Of a DNA stretch of 56,366 bases, positions 1 through 9,057 are shown in pieces. The stretch comes from Spirochaetales bacterium (GTDB lineage: Bacteria; Spirochaetota; Spirochaetia; Treponematales; UBA12059), in NCBI GenBank assembly GCA_016928955.1, contig JAFGJV010000059.1:1-56366 (forward strand), in the 5' to 3' direction. A model generated the notes under the pieces. It worked only from the letters and a program-made list of their open reading frames with translations, made no database searches and was not told the DNA's origin. Position 1 is the stretch's first letter. Each line of letters begins with the position of its first letter. The position numbers and the translations under genes were made by a program.

Positions 1-87
1 GATTTGCGTAGCGGTTGCGGAATATGCAAACAACCGCGAGCAATCGCAGAGCCAATTTCAAAAGTAACAGACTTTTGAAATTGGCGC
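1..87. repeat. Left copy of 87-bp terminal inverted repeat
   Basis: Bases 1-87 are the exact reverse complement of 56280-56366; the identity stops at base 88. The repeat holds two hairpins. The first pairs GCGGTTG (11-17) with CAACCGC (31-37). The second is a perfect 15-bp stem (51-65 with 71-85) around the loop AACAG. No open reading frame of note lies inside. A dispersed palindromic repeat that stopped the assembler fits best. I saw no third copy inside the window. Confidence 0.9.
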
Positions 88-383
88 ATAATCCTTACCC
101 AGCCAAAACACCGGACATCAAAGCTTCGACACACTGGGGAAAACCCGCGCCATTCCGACATTCAACTTTTTTTATACCTCCCGGAACTGTACCGCCTGAG
201 CTCTCCGTCTGTTTATGTGCATGCGCGCGAATCGCCACAGCGGCGGGAAAGGAGGAAAAAACAACCCGCACCGCGTCGCGGGGCGGGGCAAGGGCTCTCA
301 AATGAATTTGCATTCTTTACAAATCCCGAAAGATGCTTCACAATGCCAGCATCTTTTAGTCCCCTCATGTAAGGAGGTTTTAC
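88..383 (+). promoter_or_regulatory. Upstream region of the peptide-transporter operon with a leader hairpin
   Basis: This is a non-coding stretch of about 300 bases. A hairpin pairs AAAGATGC (329-336) with GCATCTTT (349-356) around a 12-nt loop. It sits just ahead of a strong Shine-Dalgarno, AAGGAGG (371-377), for the binding-protein gene. The hairpin could protect the 5' end of the mRNA or act as an attenuator. No convincing -35/-10 pair was found, although the T-rich tract followed by TATACC near 165-178 could supply a -10. Confidence 0.4.
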
Positions 384-2864
384 ATGAAGAAAGCGCTTAT
401 CGCGCTGGCCCTGATCCTGGTCGTAGCGGGTTCCGCGTTCGCCCAGGTCAAGAACGGGCCGATCGTGGACAAGGTGATCTACGAAGTCCGCATGGACCAG
501 ACCCTCGCCACCAAGGACATCATCGAAGGCAAGGCCGATGTATTCTTCCAGGCAGTGCCGGCTGGCGTGCTCCGCGGTTTGTCCGAGGCCGAGAAGGCCA
601 AATTGGACTTCTACGCGGTTCCGTCGGGATCGTGGTCCCTTATGGTCAACCCCATCCCCAACAAGGCCCCGTACACCTGGACCAAGAAGGATGGAACGAC
701 CGAGTTCAATCCCTTCGCCATCAAGGAAGTCCGCTATGCCATGAACTGGCTCATCGATCGCAAGAAGCTGATCGACGAAATCCTGTTCGGCCAGGGCGAC
801 CCGATGTTCGTCCCCATGACCCCCGGTCAGCCCGGTACCTACAAGTACAACCTGATCGCCGCCAAGCTTGGCATGTCAGACCGCGGTAACGAGAAGAAGG
901 CCCTCGCCGACATCGAAGCCGCCATGCAGGCCGCCGCCAACCTGCCCGAGAACAAGGGCAAGCTGGTCAAGTCCGGCAAGTTCTGGCAGTTCAACGGCAA
1001 GGACGTCGCGATCAAATTCCTGATCCGCGTTGACGATCCCCAGCGCCTGACCGCCGGCCGCTACATATCCGACCAGATCGAAAAGGCCGGCATCAAGGTC
1101 GAGCGCCTCGAGCGCGACCGCGCCGCCATCTCCATCGCCTACTACTCCAACCCCGCCGACATAGAGTTCCACCTCTACACCGAGGGCTGGGGCGCCGGCG
1201 CCACACGCGCCTGGTGGGACATCACCATCAGCCAGATGTACAGCCCGTACTACGGCTACATGGCCGGCGGCGCTGACCCCGCCAACTGGAACTATGAGAA
1301 CGCCGAGCTGGACCGCCTTGGCATGAAGGGCCTCAACGGCCAGTTCATGACCGAAGCCGAGTACTGGGCCGACAACCTCAAAGCCACCGAGCTTGGCGTC
1401 AGGGAAGCTGCCCGTATCTACGTGGCCAGCCAGCTTGACAGCTTTGTGGCCAACAAGGCCCGCTTCAACAGCCGCATGGCTTACGGCCTTGGCGACGGCC
1501 TCAACGGCTGGTCCGTCCGCACCGCGGACGTCAAGCCCGTCAACGGCGTCAAGACCCTGCGCATCCTCCAGTTCTCCGCTCGCGGCACCCTGTTCATGAG
1601 CGCCTGGGACCCCATCGGCGTGGACGGCTTCTCTGACGTCTACTCCAGGGCCATGCTCGAGCCCATCATGGACTTTGCCACGTTCGAAGCGCCCAACAGC
1701 GCCCAGGACACCCCGCTCCGCGCCGTCTACGACCCCAAGAAGATCGTCAACAAGACGGTCCTCCAGGGCGACGAGATTAAGGGCCAGATCGCCGTTCCGG
1801 CCACCGCCGTCAGGTATGACAGCGCCACCAAGACCTGGAAGCCCGTGGGCTCCGGCGTCATGGCCTGGACCTCCGGCGTGTACGGCTACAAGTACGGCAA
1901 GTGGCACCATGGCGTCATGCAGGACATGACCGACATCATCCACGGCATCGCCTTTGGCACCGAGTGGGTGACTGAGGACGGAGCCGGCGACAAGTACTAC
2001 GACGCCAGCTACTCCTCCCAGATCAAGCCCGGCCTGGACCTGATCAAGGGCACCATCATCAACAAGAACGGCACCTTTGGCCGCTACTTCGACTACCAGT
2101 GGCCCATGGACGTTAACCGCACCGCCGCCAACGGCGCCGTCAGCGCGACCATGCCGTGGGAAATCACCGAAGCCCTGGCCCTCCTTGTGGCCGAAGGCTC
2201 CAAGAGCAGCACCGTCTACAGCTTCACCAACACCGAGGGCATCACCGAGGTCGACGTGATCGCTGAGAAGTGCGTAGCCGACATCAAGGCCAAGCTGCAG
2301 GACATGGTCGCCAAAAAGCACGTGCCCGTGGCCCTCAAGGCCTACACCACCGCCGACAAGGCAGTGGCCCGCTACAACGCGGCCATCAAGTTCATCGACA
2401 CCTATGGCCACGCCATGATCTCCCAGGGTCCCTTCTACATCAGCAAGATCAGCACCCAGACCAACTCCGTCGAGCTGACCGCTTTCCGCGACTACGTGTA
2501 CAAGAGTGACTACTGGCCCAAGGCGTTCCGCACCACGATCACCAAGATCGAGAACGTGAACATCCCGGCCACCGCCACCCGCAAGGCCGACCTCAAGGTA
2601 GACGTCACCGCGTCCACCTACGTGTACCCGGACGTGGCCACCACGCCGGTTACCAACAAGGCCAAGGTTACCGTAGCCATCCAGATGCCCGACGGCACCG
2701 AGAAGGTCTACAACGCCAAGTACAGCAAGGCTGGTCTCTTTACCGCGACCATCCCCGCCAAGGACCTTGGCGCCATGAAGCCCGGTTCCTACACCGTGGT
2801 CATCATGTCGTCCCTGGCCGGCGAGGCTCCGTCGGTAGTACCGAAGACCCTCGTCCTGTTCTAA
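384..2864 (+). CDS. Peptide-family ABC transporter substrate-binding protein (SBP family 5)
   Basis: Periplasmic binding component of an oligopeptide/dipeptide-type ABC importer. The start has a textbook AAGGAGG seven bases upstream and opens a signal peptide: KK, a hydrophobic core, then AFAQ with cleavage near residue 20. At 826 aa it is much longer than the roughly 540 aa usual for DppA/OppA. The last 100 residues look like a beta-sandwich (Ig-like) extension. It is first of five co-directional genes, followed by two permeases and two ATPases, so it supplies the ligand. A GC-rich hairpin before the next gene would let it be made in excess. The early isoleucine codons are all ATC, unlike many genes in the window, consistent with high expression. 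Substrate unknown. Confidence 0.85.
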   Translation: MKKALIALALILVVAGSAFAQVKNGPIVDKVIYEVRMDQTLATKDIIEGKADVFFQAVPAGVLRGLSEAEKAKLDFYAVPSGSWSLMVNPIPNKAPYTWTKKDGTTEFNPFAIKEVRYAMNWLIDRKKLIDEILFGQGDPMFVPMTPGQPGTYKYNLIAAKLGMSDRGNEKKALADIEAAMQAAANLPENKGKLVKSGKFWQFNGKDVAIKFLIRVDDPQRLTAGRYISDQIEKAGIKVERLERDRAAISIAYYSNPADIEFHLYTEGWGAGATRAWWDITISQMYSPYYGYMAGGADPANWNYENAELDRLGMKGLNGQFMTEAEYWADNLKATELGVREAARIYVASQLDSFVANKARFNSRMAYGLGDGLNGWSVRTADVKPVNGVKTLRILQFSARGTLFMSAWDPIGVDGFSDVYSRAMLEPIMDFATFEAPNSAQDTPLRAVYDPKKIVNKTVLQGDEIKGQIAVPATAVRYDSATKTWKPVGSGVMAWTSGVYGYKYGKWHHGVMQDMTDIIHGIAFGTEWVTEDGAGDKYYDASYSSQIKPGLDLIKGTIINKNGTFGRYFDYQWPMDVNRTAANGAVSATMPWEITEALALLVAEGSKSSTVYSFTNTEGITEVDVIAEKCVADIKAKLQDMVAKKHVPVALKAYTTADKAVARYNAAIKFIDTYGHAMISQGPFYISKISTQTNSVELTAFRDYVYKSDYWPKAFRTTITKIENVNIPATATRKADLKVDVTASTYVYPDVATTPVTNKAKVTVAIQMPDGTEKVYNAKYSKAGLFTATIPAKDLGAMKPGSYTVVIMSSLAGEAPSVVPKTLVLF

Positions 2865-2883
2865 GCCTACAAGTAGGTTTTCA

Positions 2884-2909
2884 GGCGGCGTCCCGCAAGG
2901 GGCGCCGCC
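2884..2909 (+). terminator. Partial terminator-like hairpin between binding protein and permease genes
   Basis: GGCGGCG (2884-2890) pairs with CGCCGCC (2903-2909), and inner CCC/GGG pairs close a GCAA loop. There is no proper T-run after it, so it is more likely a processing or attenuation hairpin that lowers expression of the downstream permease genes than a full stop. Confidence 0.5.
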
Positions 2910-3002
2910 CTTGTTCAAGGCAGCGCTTCCGAACGCCCGTCCGACAGACATCCCTTGACAATCGGAAAGCTCACGCCTATCCAACGTTTTTTAGGTGGCA
3001 GT

Positions 3003-4043
3003 ATGTACAAGTGGTTTGCGCTGAAGCGCATTCTCCGCGGCCTGTTCATGTTCGTCCTGCTGATGTTCATTTTCTCCTGGCTGTTCAACCAGGTTACGGA
3101 GAAGACCCAGCGGGACCAGATAGATGAACGGATCAAGCAAGAGTCCATGCGACTCAAAAACGTCAGACCCGAGCAAATGCTGGAATGGCGCCTCAACCGG
3201 GAGGACCAGCTCATAAAGCTGTACCGCCTGGACCGGCCCATGATGGAACGGGTCCTGTACCGCGCCCTCAGGGGCGTTACCTTTGACTTTGGCGACTCGA
3301 CCGTGATCAAATCAGGCAAGGGCGAGCGCGAGGTCAGGGCCATCATCTTCGAGGCTTTGCCGCGGACCATGGTCCTCTTTACCACCGCGGCGGTCATCCA
3401 GATGCTCATAGGCATCAGCCTGGGCCTCAAGAAGGCGCAAAAACCGGGCGGAAAGCTGGACAAAGCAACCAGCTTTACCACCATGCTCGTGTTCGGCATG
3501 CCATCCTGGTGGCTTGCCATGATGCTCATCCTGTTATTCGTCTACGTTCTCAAGCTGTTCCCATCCGGGGGACTCAACTCTGTGCCCACGCCTGAAGGCT
3601 TCATGTTCTTCCTTGACCGCCTCAAGCACATGGCACTACCGCTTTTGACCCTGGTCCTCCTCGGGTTCTGGGGCATGTCCTTCACGATCCGCAACATCGT
3701 GCTGACCATACTCCAGGAAGACTACATCATGAGCGCCCGCGCCCGCGGCATCCCCGAGCGCAAGGTCCTGTTCGGACACACCCTCCGGACCGCGGCCCCG
3801 CCCCTGGTGACCATGGTGCTCCTCGGGCTCCTCGGTTCCATAGGCGGCGCGATTATCTTCGAAGGTATTTTCTCCTGGCCTGGACTCGGCAACCTGTATT
3901 GGATAGCCGTCCAGCAAAACGATATACCGGTGCTCATGGGAGACCTGGCCATCACCACGGCCCTCTGGCAGGGAGGACTCATCGTGCTAGACCTCACCTA
4001 CGGCTTCCTCGATCCGCGTATTAAGGTAGGAGGCAAGGCATGA
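3003..4043 (+). CDS. ABC transporter permease, OppB/DppB family
   Basis: First membrane subunit of the peptide-type importer. The ATG at 3003 is chosen because AGGTGG lies just upstream and the protein then begins MYKWFALKRILRG, typical of the family. A TTG at 2955 would add 16 residues with no ribosome site. An N-terminal membrane helix is followed by a short periplasmic part and a cluster of helices. A family-typical EAA-loop region (ARARGIPERKVLFGHTLR, about residues 242-260) contacts the ATPases. Length 346 aa is normal. The stop overlaps the next start (ATGA), implying coupled translation. Confidence 0.88.
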   Translation: MYKWFALKRILRGLFMFVLLMFIFSWLFNQVTEKTQRDQIDERIKQESMRLKNVRPEQMLEWRLNREDQLIKLYRLDRPMMERVLYRALRGVTFDFGDSTVIKSGKGEREVRAIIFEALPRTMVLFTTAAVIQMLIGISLGLKKAQKPGGKLDKATSFTTMLVFGMPSWWLAMMLILLFVYVLKLFPSGGLNSVPTPEGFMFFLDRLKHMALPLLTLVLLGFWGMSFTIRNIVLTILQEDYIMSARARGIPERKVLFGHTLRTAAPPLVTMVLLGLLGSIGGAIIFEGIFSWPGLGNLYWIAVQQNDIPVLMGDLAITTALWQGGLIVLDLTYGFLDPRIKVGGKA

Positions 4044-5458
4044 GCGCCAAAAAAAGCAACTCGCGCTTCCAGGAATTCTGGGACGACTTCAGGCGGGAAA
4101 AGTCCGGCCTCATAGGCTTGGGCATCCTGGCCGTCGCCATCCTGGTGGTCATCTTCGAGCCGTTGTTCCTGCCCTACAAGGACGTGAACGAAGGCAACTG
4201 GCGCAACATTTCATACTGGGAAGACAACTCGTCGGCCGCGCCTCCGGCGTGGACCAACATCTTCACCTCCAAAAAGTCCGCCGTGTCCACCACGTTCAAC
4301 TCTCCCGAGGTAAGCACCGAGGAAGACCCGAACTACGGGCTGGTGACCACCTACTCGTTCAAGTACAACTACAAGTACGACCTTCCGCCCCTGGACCTGA
4401 TCATAAGGGCCAAGGCGTCGGGCATGTCACTCTTCCTCATGGAGCTCGAGCGCCCGGACGGCAACATAGTGCCGGTCGGCGAGCAGTTCTTCGAGGGCCT
4501 GAACGAGGACCAGATACGCTTCTCCATGGACACGGACGCGGCGAGCAACGCGTACGAGTTCGCGCGCCAGTTCGCCAGCGAGGAAGCCCTGGCCAACAGC
4601 GACTCAACCACCATCCGGCCGACCTTTGTGGCCTTCTCGGAAACAGGGTCGGACATGCTGAGCGCGCGCGTCCCGCTCAAGGGCACCTACACCCTGCGCA
4701 TCAGGGTGCCGTCGTTCATCACCGACGACAGCAACAACGTCCTTGAGGACCTGCGCCTGATCGTGACCGGCCGCGTATCCGGCATTCTGGGCACGGACAC
4801 CTACAAGCGCGACATCTTCACGGGCATCGTGGCCGGTCTCAAATGGGCCCTGTTCATAGGCCTGGCCACCTCCGTGGTGTCGGTCCTGTTCGGCGTCATG
4901 TACGGCATCATAAGCGCGTATTTCGGGGGCTTTGTGGACACGAGCATGCAGTTCGTGTACCAGATATTCGCCGGCATACCGGTCATGCCCCTGCTCATCG
5001 TGCTCGCGGCCATCTTCAAGCCAAGCATATGGATCATCATGGGCGTGATGATCGTGTTCAGCTGGACCGGCTCGGTCATGACGGTTCGCTCCATGGCCTT
5101 CCAGATCAAGGAAGAGACCTTCGTGGAGGCGGCCAAGGCCCTGGGCTCCGGCAAGTGGCGCATCATCTTCAAGCACATAGCGCCCATCCTCCTGCCCTAC
5201 TCCTTCGCGAGCATGGCCCTGGCCGTGCCCGGCACCATCGTGTACGAGGCGTCCCTGTCCCTCCTGGGCCTGGGCGACCCCACCATCATCACCTGGGGGC
5301 AGATACTCCACGACGCGCAGAATTCTGGCGCCACGCTGAACGGCCTGTGGTGGTGGATCGTGCCGCCCGGCTTGTTCATCGCCCTCATGGGAGCCACCTT
5401 TGCCTTCCTGGGTTTTGCCATGGACAAGATCCTGAATCCCAAGCTGAGGACGAGGTAA
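4040..5458 (+). CDS. ABC transporter permease, OppC/DppC family, with large extracytoplasmic insert
   Basis: Second membrane subunit of the importer. GGAGG sits seven bases before the ATG, which overlaps the preceding stop. The protein is 472 aa against about 300 for standard DppC. The extra roughly 170-200 residues (about 50-250) lie after the first membrane helix. They are rich in beta-strand-like and acidic segments and would face the periplasm. The C-terminal half carries the permease helices and the EAA loop (about residues 355-375, EAAKALGSGKWRIIFKHI). The insert may dock the equally oversized binding protein; that link is inference. Confidence 0.87.
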   Translation: MSAKKSNSRFQEFWDDFRREKSGLIGLGILAVAILVVIFEPLFLPYKDVNEGNWRNISYWEDNSSAAPPAWTNIFTSKKSAVSTTFNSPEVSTEEDPNYGLVTTYSFKYNYKYDLPPLDLIIRAKASGMSLFLMELERPDGNIVPVGEQFFEGLNEDQIRFSMDTDAASNAYEFARQFASEEALANSDSTTIRPTFVAFSETGSDMLSARVPLKGTYTLRIRVPSFITDDSNNVLEDLRLIVTGRVSGILGTDTYKRDIFTGIVAGLKWALFIGLATSVVSVLFGVMYGIISAYFGGFVDTSMQFVYQIFAGIPVMPLLIVLAAIFKPSIWIIMGVMIVFSWTGSVMTVRSMAFQIKEETFVEAAKALGSGKWRIIFKHIAPILLPYSFASMALAVPGTIVYEASLSLLGLGDPTIITWGQILHDAQNSGATLNGLWWWIVPPGLFIALMGATFAFLGFAMDKILNPKLRTR

Positions 5459-5461
5459 ACC

Positions 5462-6429
5462 ATGGATAAGATCCTCGAAGTCAAGAACCTGAAACTGTAC
5501 TACCACACCAACAAGGGCGCGGTGAAAGCGCTGGACGACGTCACCTTTGACCTGTACAAGGGCGAGACGCTCGGCCTTGTGGGAGAGTCCGGCTGCGGCA
5601 AGACAACCACGGGCGTGGCCCTGTTGCGCATGCCCAGCCCCCCCGGCCGCATAGAGGAAGGGTCCCAGATCATCCTTGACGGCCGCGACATCATGCCCCT
5701 GACCGAGCGCCAGATCCGCAAGGACGTCCGCTGGGAAGAGGTGGCCATGGTGTTCCAGGGAGCCATGAACTGCCTAACGCCGGTGTACACCATCGGCAAG
5801 CAGATGATGGAAACCCTGCAGGAACACCGGGAGATGGAGAAGAAGCAGGCCGAGGAACTCATCAAGGAGTACCTGAGCCTGGTCGGCCTTCCGCCCGAAG
5901 TGATGGGCCGCTACCCGCACGAGCTGTCGGGCGGCATGAAGCAGCGCATCGTCATAGCCACCGCCCTGTTCCTCAAGCCCAAGGTGGTCATCCTGGACGA
6001 GCCCACCACGGCCCTTGACGTGATCGTGCAGGCCCAGATCATCAACCTGCTCAAGAAGCTGAAGAAGACCTTTGACCTGTCCTTCATCTTCATCACCCAC
6101 GACCTGTCGCTCGAGGCCGAGGTTTCCGACCGCATATGCGTCATGTACGCCGGCAAGATAGCCGAGCTGGGCACCAACCAGCAGATATACGGCAAACAGG
6201 GGCCCATGCATCCGTACACGGAGAAGCTCCTGCAGGCGACGCCCCTCCTCAGGAAAAAGGTCGAATCGCTTTCCTTCATACCGGGCGCCCCGCCGGATCT
6301 CATCGATCCCCCAACGGGCTGCCGCTTCCATCCCCGCTGCCACAAGGTCATGGACCGCTGCAAGGTGGAAGAGCCGCCGCTCATAGAGGTTGAACCCGGT
6401 CACATGGTGGCCTGCTGGAGGTGCGTAAA

Positions 6430-6433
<4 letters not shown>
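5462..6433 (+). CDS. Peptide ABC transporter ATP-binding protein, OppD/DppD family
   Basis: Cytoplasmic ATPase that powers the importer. Walker A is GESGCGKTT (residues 41-49), the signature is LSGGMKQR (155-162) and Walker B is VVILDEP (175-181). The C-terminus has the oligopeptide-ATPase extension with a cysteine-bearing GCRFHPRC segment and further Cys residues. The gene starts three bases after the permease stop, with GAGGT upstream. Its end overlaps the start of the partner ATPase gene. Length 323 aa is typical. Confidence 0.92.
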
Positions 6434-7449
<1,016 letters not shown>

Positions 7450-7474
7450 CGAACGTCTGGTCTATTTGACGACG

Positions 7475-7505
7475 AAAAGGCCGCCCCCTACGGGCGGCCT
7501 TTTTC
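7475..7505 (+). terminator. Rho-independent terminator of the peptide-transporter operon
   Basis: AAAAGGCCGCCC (7475-7486) pairs with GGGCGGCCTTTT (7492-7503), with a short loop and a T-run. It lies 25 bases after the last stop of the five-gene operon. Confidence 0.9.
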
Positions 7506-7551
7506 TGTTCCCGGGCACGTTCGGCCGGCAACAAGCGTCGCTCAAGAAAAC

Positions 7552-8151
7552 CTAACGACCCTTTTTGCCCAGCATGCCCATGATGTCGTCCAGGGGGTTG
7601 CCGTCGCCGTCCGCGTCCAGCATGGACAAAAGTCCGCCTCCGGCCTGCGACGCGCCGCCCCGGGAGCCCGAGCCGCCGAGCACGCCGCCCAGGAGACCGC
7701 CAAGGCTACCGAGTATGCCGCCGGAGCTCTTCTTGGCCGTTGTGGCGCCAGATCCTGATTTCTTGGCCATGAAGCCGCCCACCAGCATGGCCAGCATGGG
7801 GAGCATTTTTTTGAGCGTGTCTGCGCTCAGGCCGGATTTTTTCGACGCGTCTGCCGCCACCGCCCTGCTCACGTCCTTGGTGCCGAATATGGCGCCGAGC
7901 ACGTTGTTGCCCATATCTACGTGCGTAGGCTGGTTGGACAGCACGTCGTCGGCCAGGCCCGCGCCGCCGAGCTTGCCAAGAAGTGACCCCAGGCCCGATT
8001 CACCGTCTGAGCCCGCACGCTTTTTGAAACCGCCCATCACCGCCGGAAGGAGGGCCTCAGCTCCCGACGCGGCGTCTTTCTGGCTCAGGCCAAGTTCTTT
8101 GGCTATGGTCCCCAGGCCTCCGGCCTGCTTGATTAATTCCTGCACATTCAT
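7552..8151 (-). CDS. DUF937 domain-containing protein
   Basis: Conserved protein of unknown function, 199 aa. The start is taken at MNVQELIKQAGG, the usual DUF937 opening, with GGAAGGA upstream; a longer frame from 8229 lacks support. The body is a helical DUF937 domain (residues 1-130), then a Gly/Ser-rich low-complexity linker. The C-terminus contains DADGDGNPLDDI, which resembles a calcium-binding DxDxDG loop. No signal peptide is seen. It is a solitary minus-strand gene; a weak TTGACC element upstream may be its promoter. Confidence 0.75.
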   Translation of the reverse strand: MNVQELIKQAGGLGTIAKELGLSQKDAASGAEALLPAVMGGFKKRAGSDGESGLGSLLGKLGGAGLADDVLSNQPTHVDMGNNVLGAIFGTKDVSRAVAADASKKSGLSADTLKKMLPMLAMLVGGFMAKKSGSGATTAKKSSGGILGSLGGLLGGVLGGSGSRGGASQAGGGLLSMLDADGDGNPLDDIMGMLGKKGR

Positions 8152-8289
8152 GGTTCTGTCCTTCCCGCTTTGGTGATTGCGCCAGATGGGCACACACGTA
8201 AGCATCGACCCGAAACGGCGAAGGGTCAAGGCAAAACGGGAATCAGCTCCTGAGTGACAGACCGTATACGTGATGTCGCCGCGCTCGGT

Positions 8290-9003
8290 TCAGGCCAGGC
8301 CTCGCGTCTCCGGCTCGCCGCGCTTGACCAGGTAGAAAATCAGGTAGGTAAGCGCTATGAAGAACGAGAAGGCCAGGGAGAACAGGAGGGCGGCCGGGTC
8401 GGACAAGGTGCCAAAGGCTGCGGCCATGGCCTGGAAGGGATGGAAGATCAGGTCCCAGGAATTGAAACGCGAGAAGCGGCCAAGGTGTATGCCAAAACCG
8501 GACAGCAGGATGGCCGGCGCCAGCAGGGCCCAGCCGGCCACGCGGCCGAACTGCCTGCGCAGGAGGCCGTGCATGGAATACATGGAAACCAGCCCCAGAA
8601 AGTGCCCTACAAAGGCAAACGCGGCGTTCATGATCACGTCAAACCACAGGAGGTCCAGTTCGGACAGCCAGCTTGCCGCCGGCTCTCCAAGATTGGACTT
8701 GCGTATCACGTGGATGAAGTCGGTGAAAATATACGGGGCGTTCGGGTAGAAGGCCAGCCAGGCCACAAAGGCGCCCACCGTCCACAGGGCGGCCGCGCGG
8801 GTTCCCTCATGCCGCTGCGCCATGACCCTGCCCGCCTGGGCGCAGCCCACGGGCACGGCCGCCAGGATCAGGTTCCACACCAGAAAGCCCTGGGAAAAGC
8901 GACCGGCCACCAGAAAGCGGAGCAACACCAGCAATATGAGCGACGCGAAGGACAGCACGATGACGAGGCTCAGATTTGACGGTAGCCGGTTTCTGTCGGG
9001 CAT
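8290..9003 (-). CDS. DUF1361 family membrane protein
   Basis: Integral membrane protein of 237 aa and unknown function. Several hydrophobic helices are evident. The diagnostic DUF1361 stretch AFYPNAPYIFTDF lies near residue 85-97. A GAGAG motif precedes the ATG. It lies 54 bases downstream of thrS on the same strand, separated by a very stable hairpin, so it may be partly co-transcribed with thrS and so indirectly under T-box control. No substrate can be assigned. Confidence 0.72.
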   Translation of the reverse strand: MPDRNRLPSNLSLVIVLSFASLILLVLLRFLVAGRFSQGFLVWNLILAAVPVGCAQAGRVMAQRHEGTRAAALWTVGAFVAWLAFYPNAPYIFTDFIHVIRKSNLGEPAASWLSELDLLWFDVIMNAAFAFVGHFLGLVSMYSMHGLLRRQFGRVAGWALLAPAILLSGFGIHLGRFSRFNSWDLIFHPFQAMAAAFGTLSDPAALLFSLAFSFFIALTYLIFYLVKRGEPETRGLA

Positions 9004-9011
9004 CGCTCTCC

Positions 9012-9038
9012 GGCGGCCGCCGCAACGCGGCGGCCGCC
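9012..9038 (-). terminator. GC-rich hairpin after thrS
   Basis: An 11-bp perfect stem (9012-9022 with 9028-9038) with a 5-nt loop lies in the 54-base gap between thrS and the DUF1361 gene. No T-run follows on either strand, so it may be a weak terminator or a processing site. Confidence 0.4.
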
Positions 9039-9057
9039 TTCCTCCTTCAGGAATGGT

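Noticed and set aside
876-2984. Long minus-strand reading frame of about 700 codons opposite the binding-protein gene
   Set aside because: It is a mirror of a GC-rich, strongly biased coding strand, has low-complexity Gly/Val/His content and no ribosome site. Similar shadows occur opposite most genes here.
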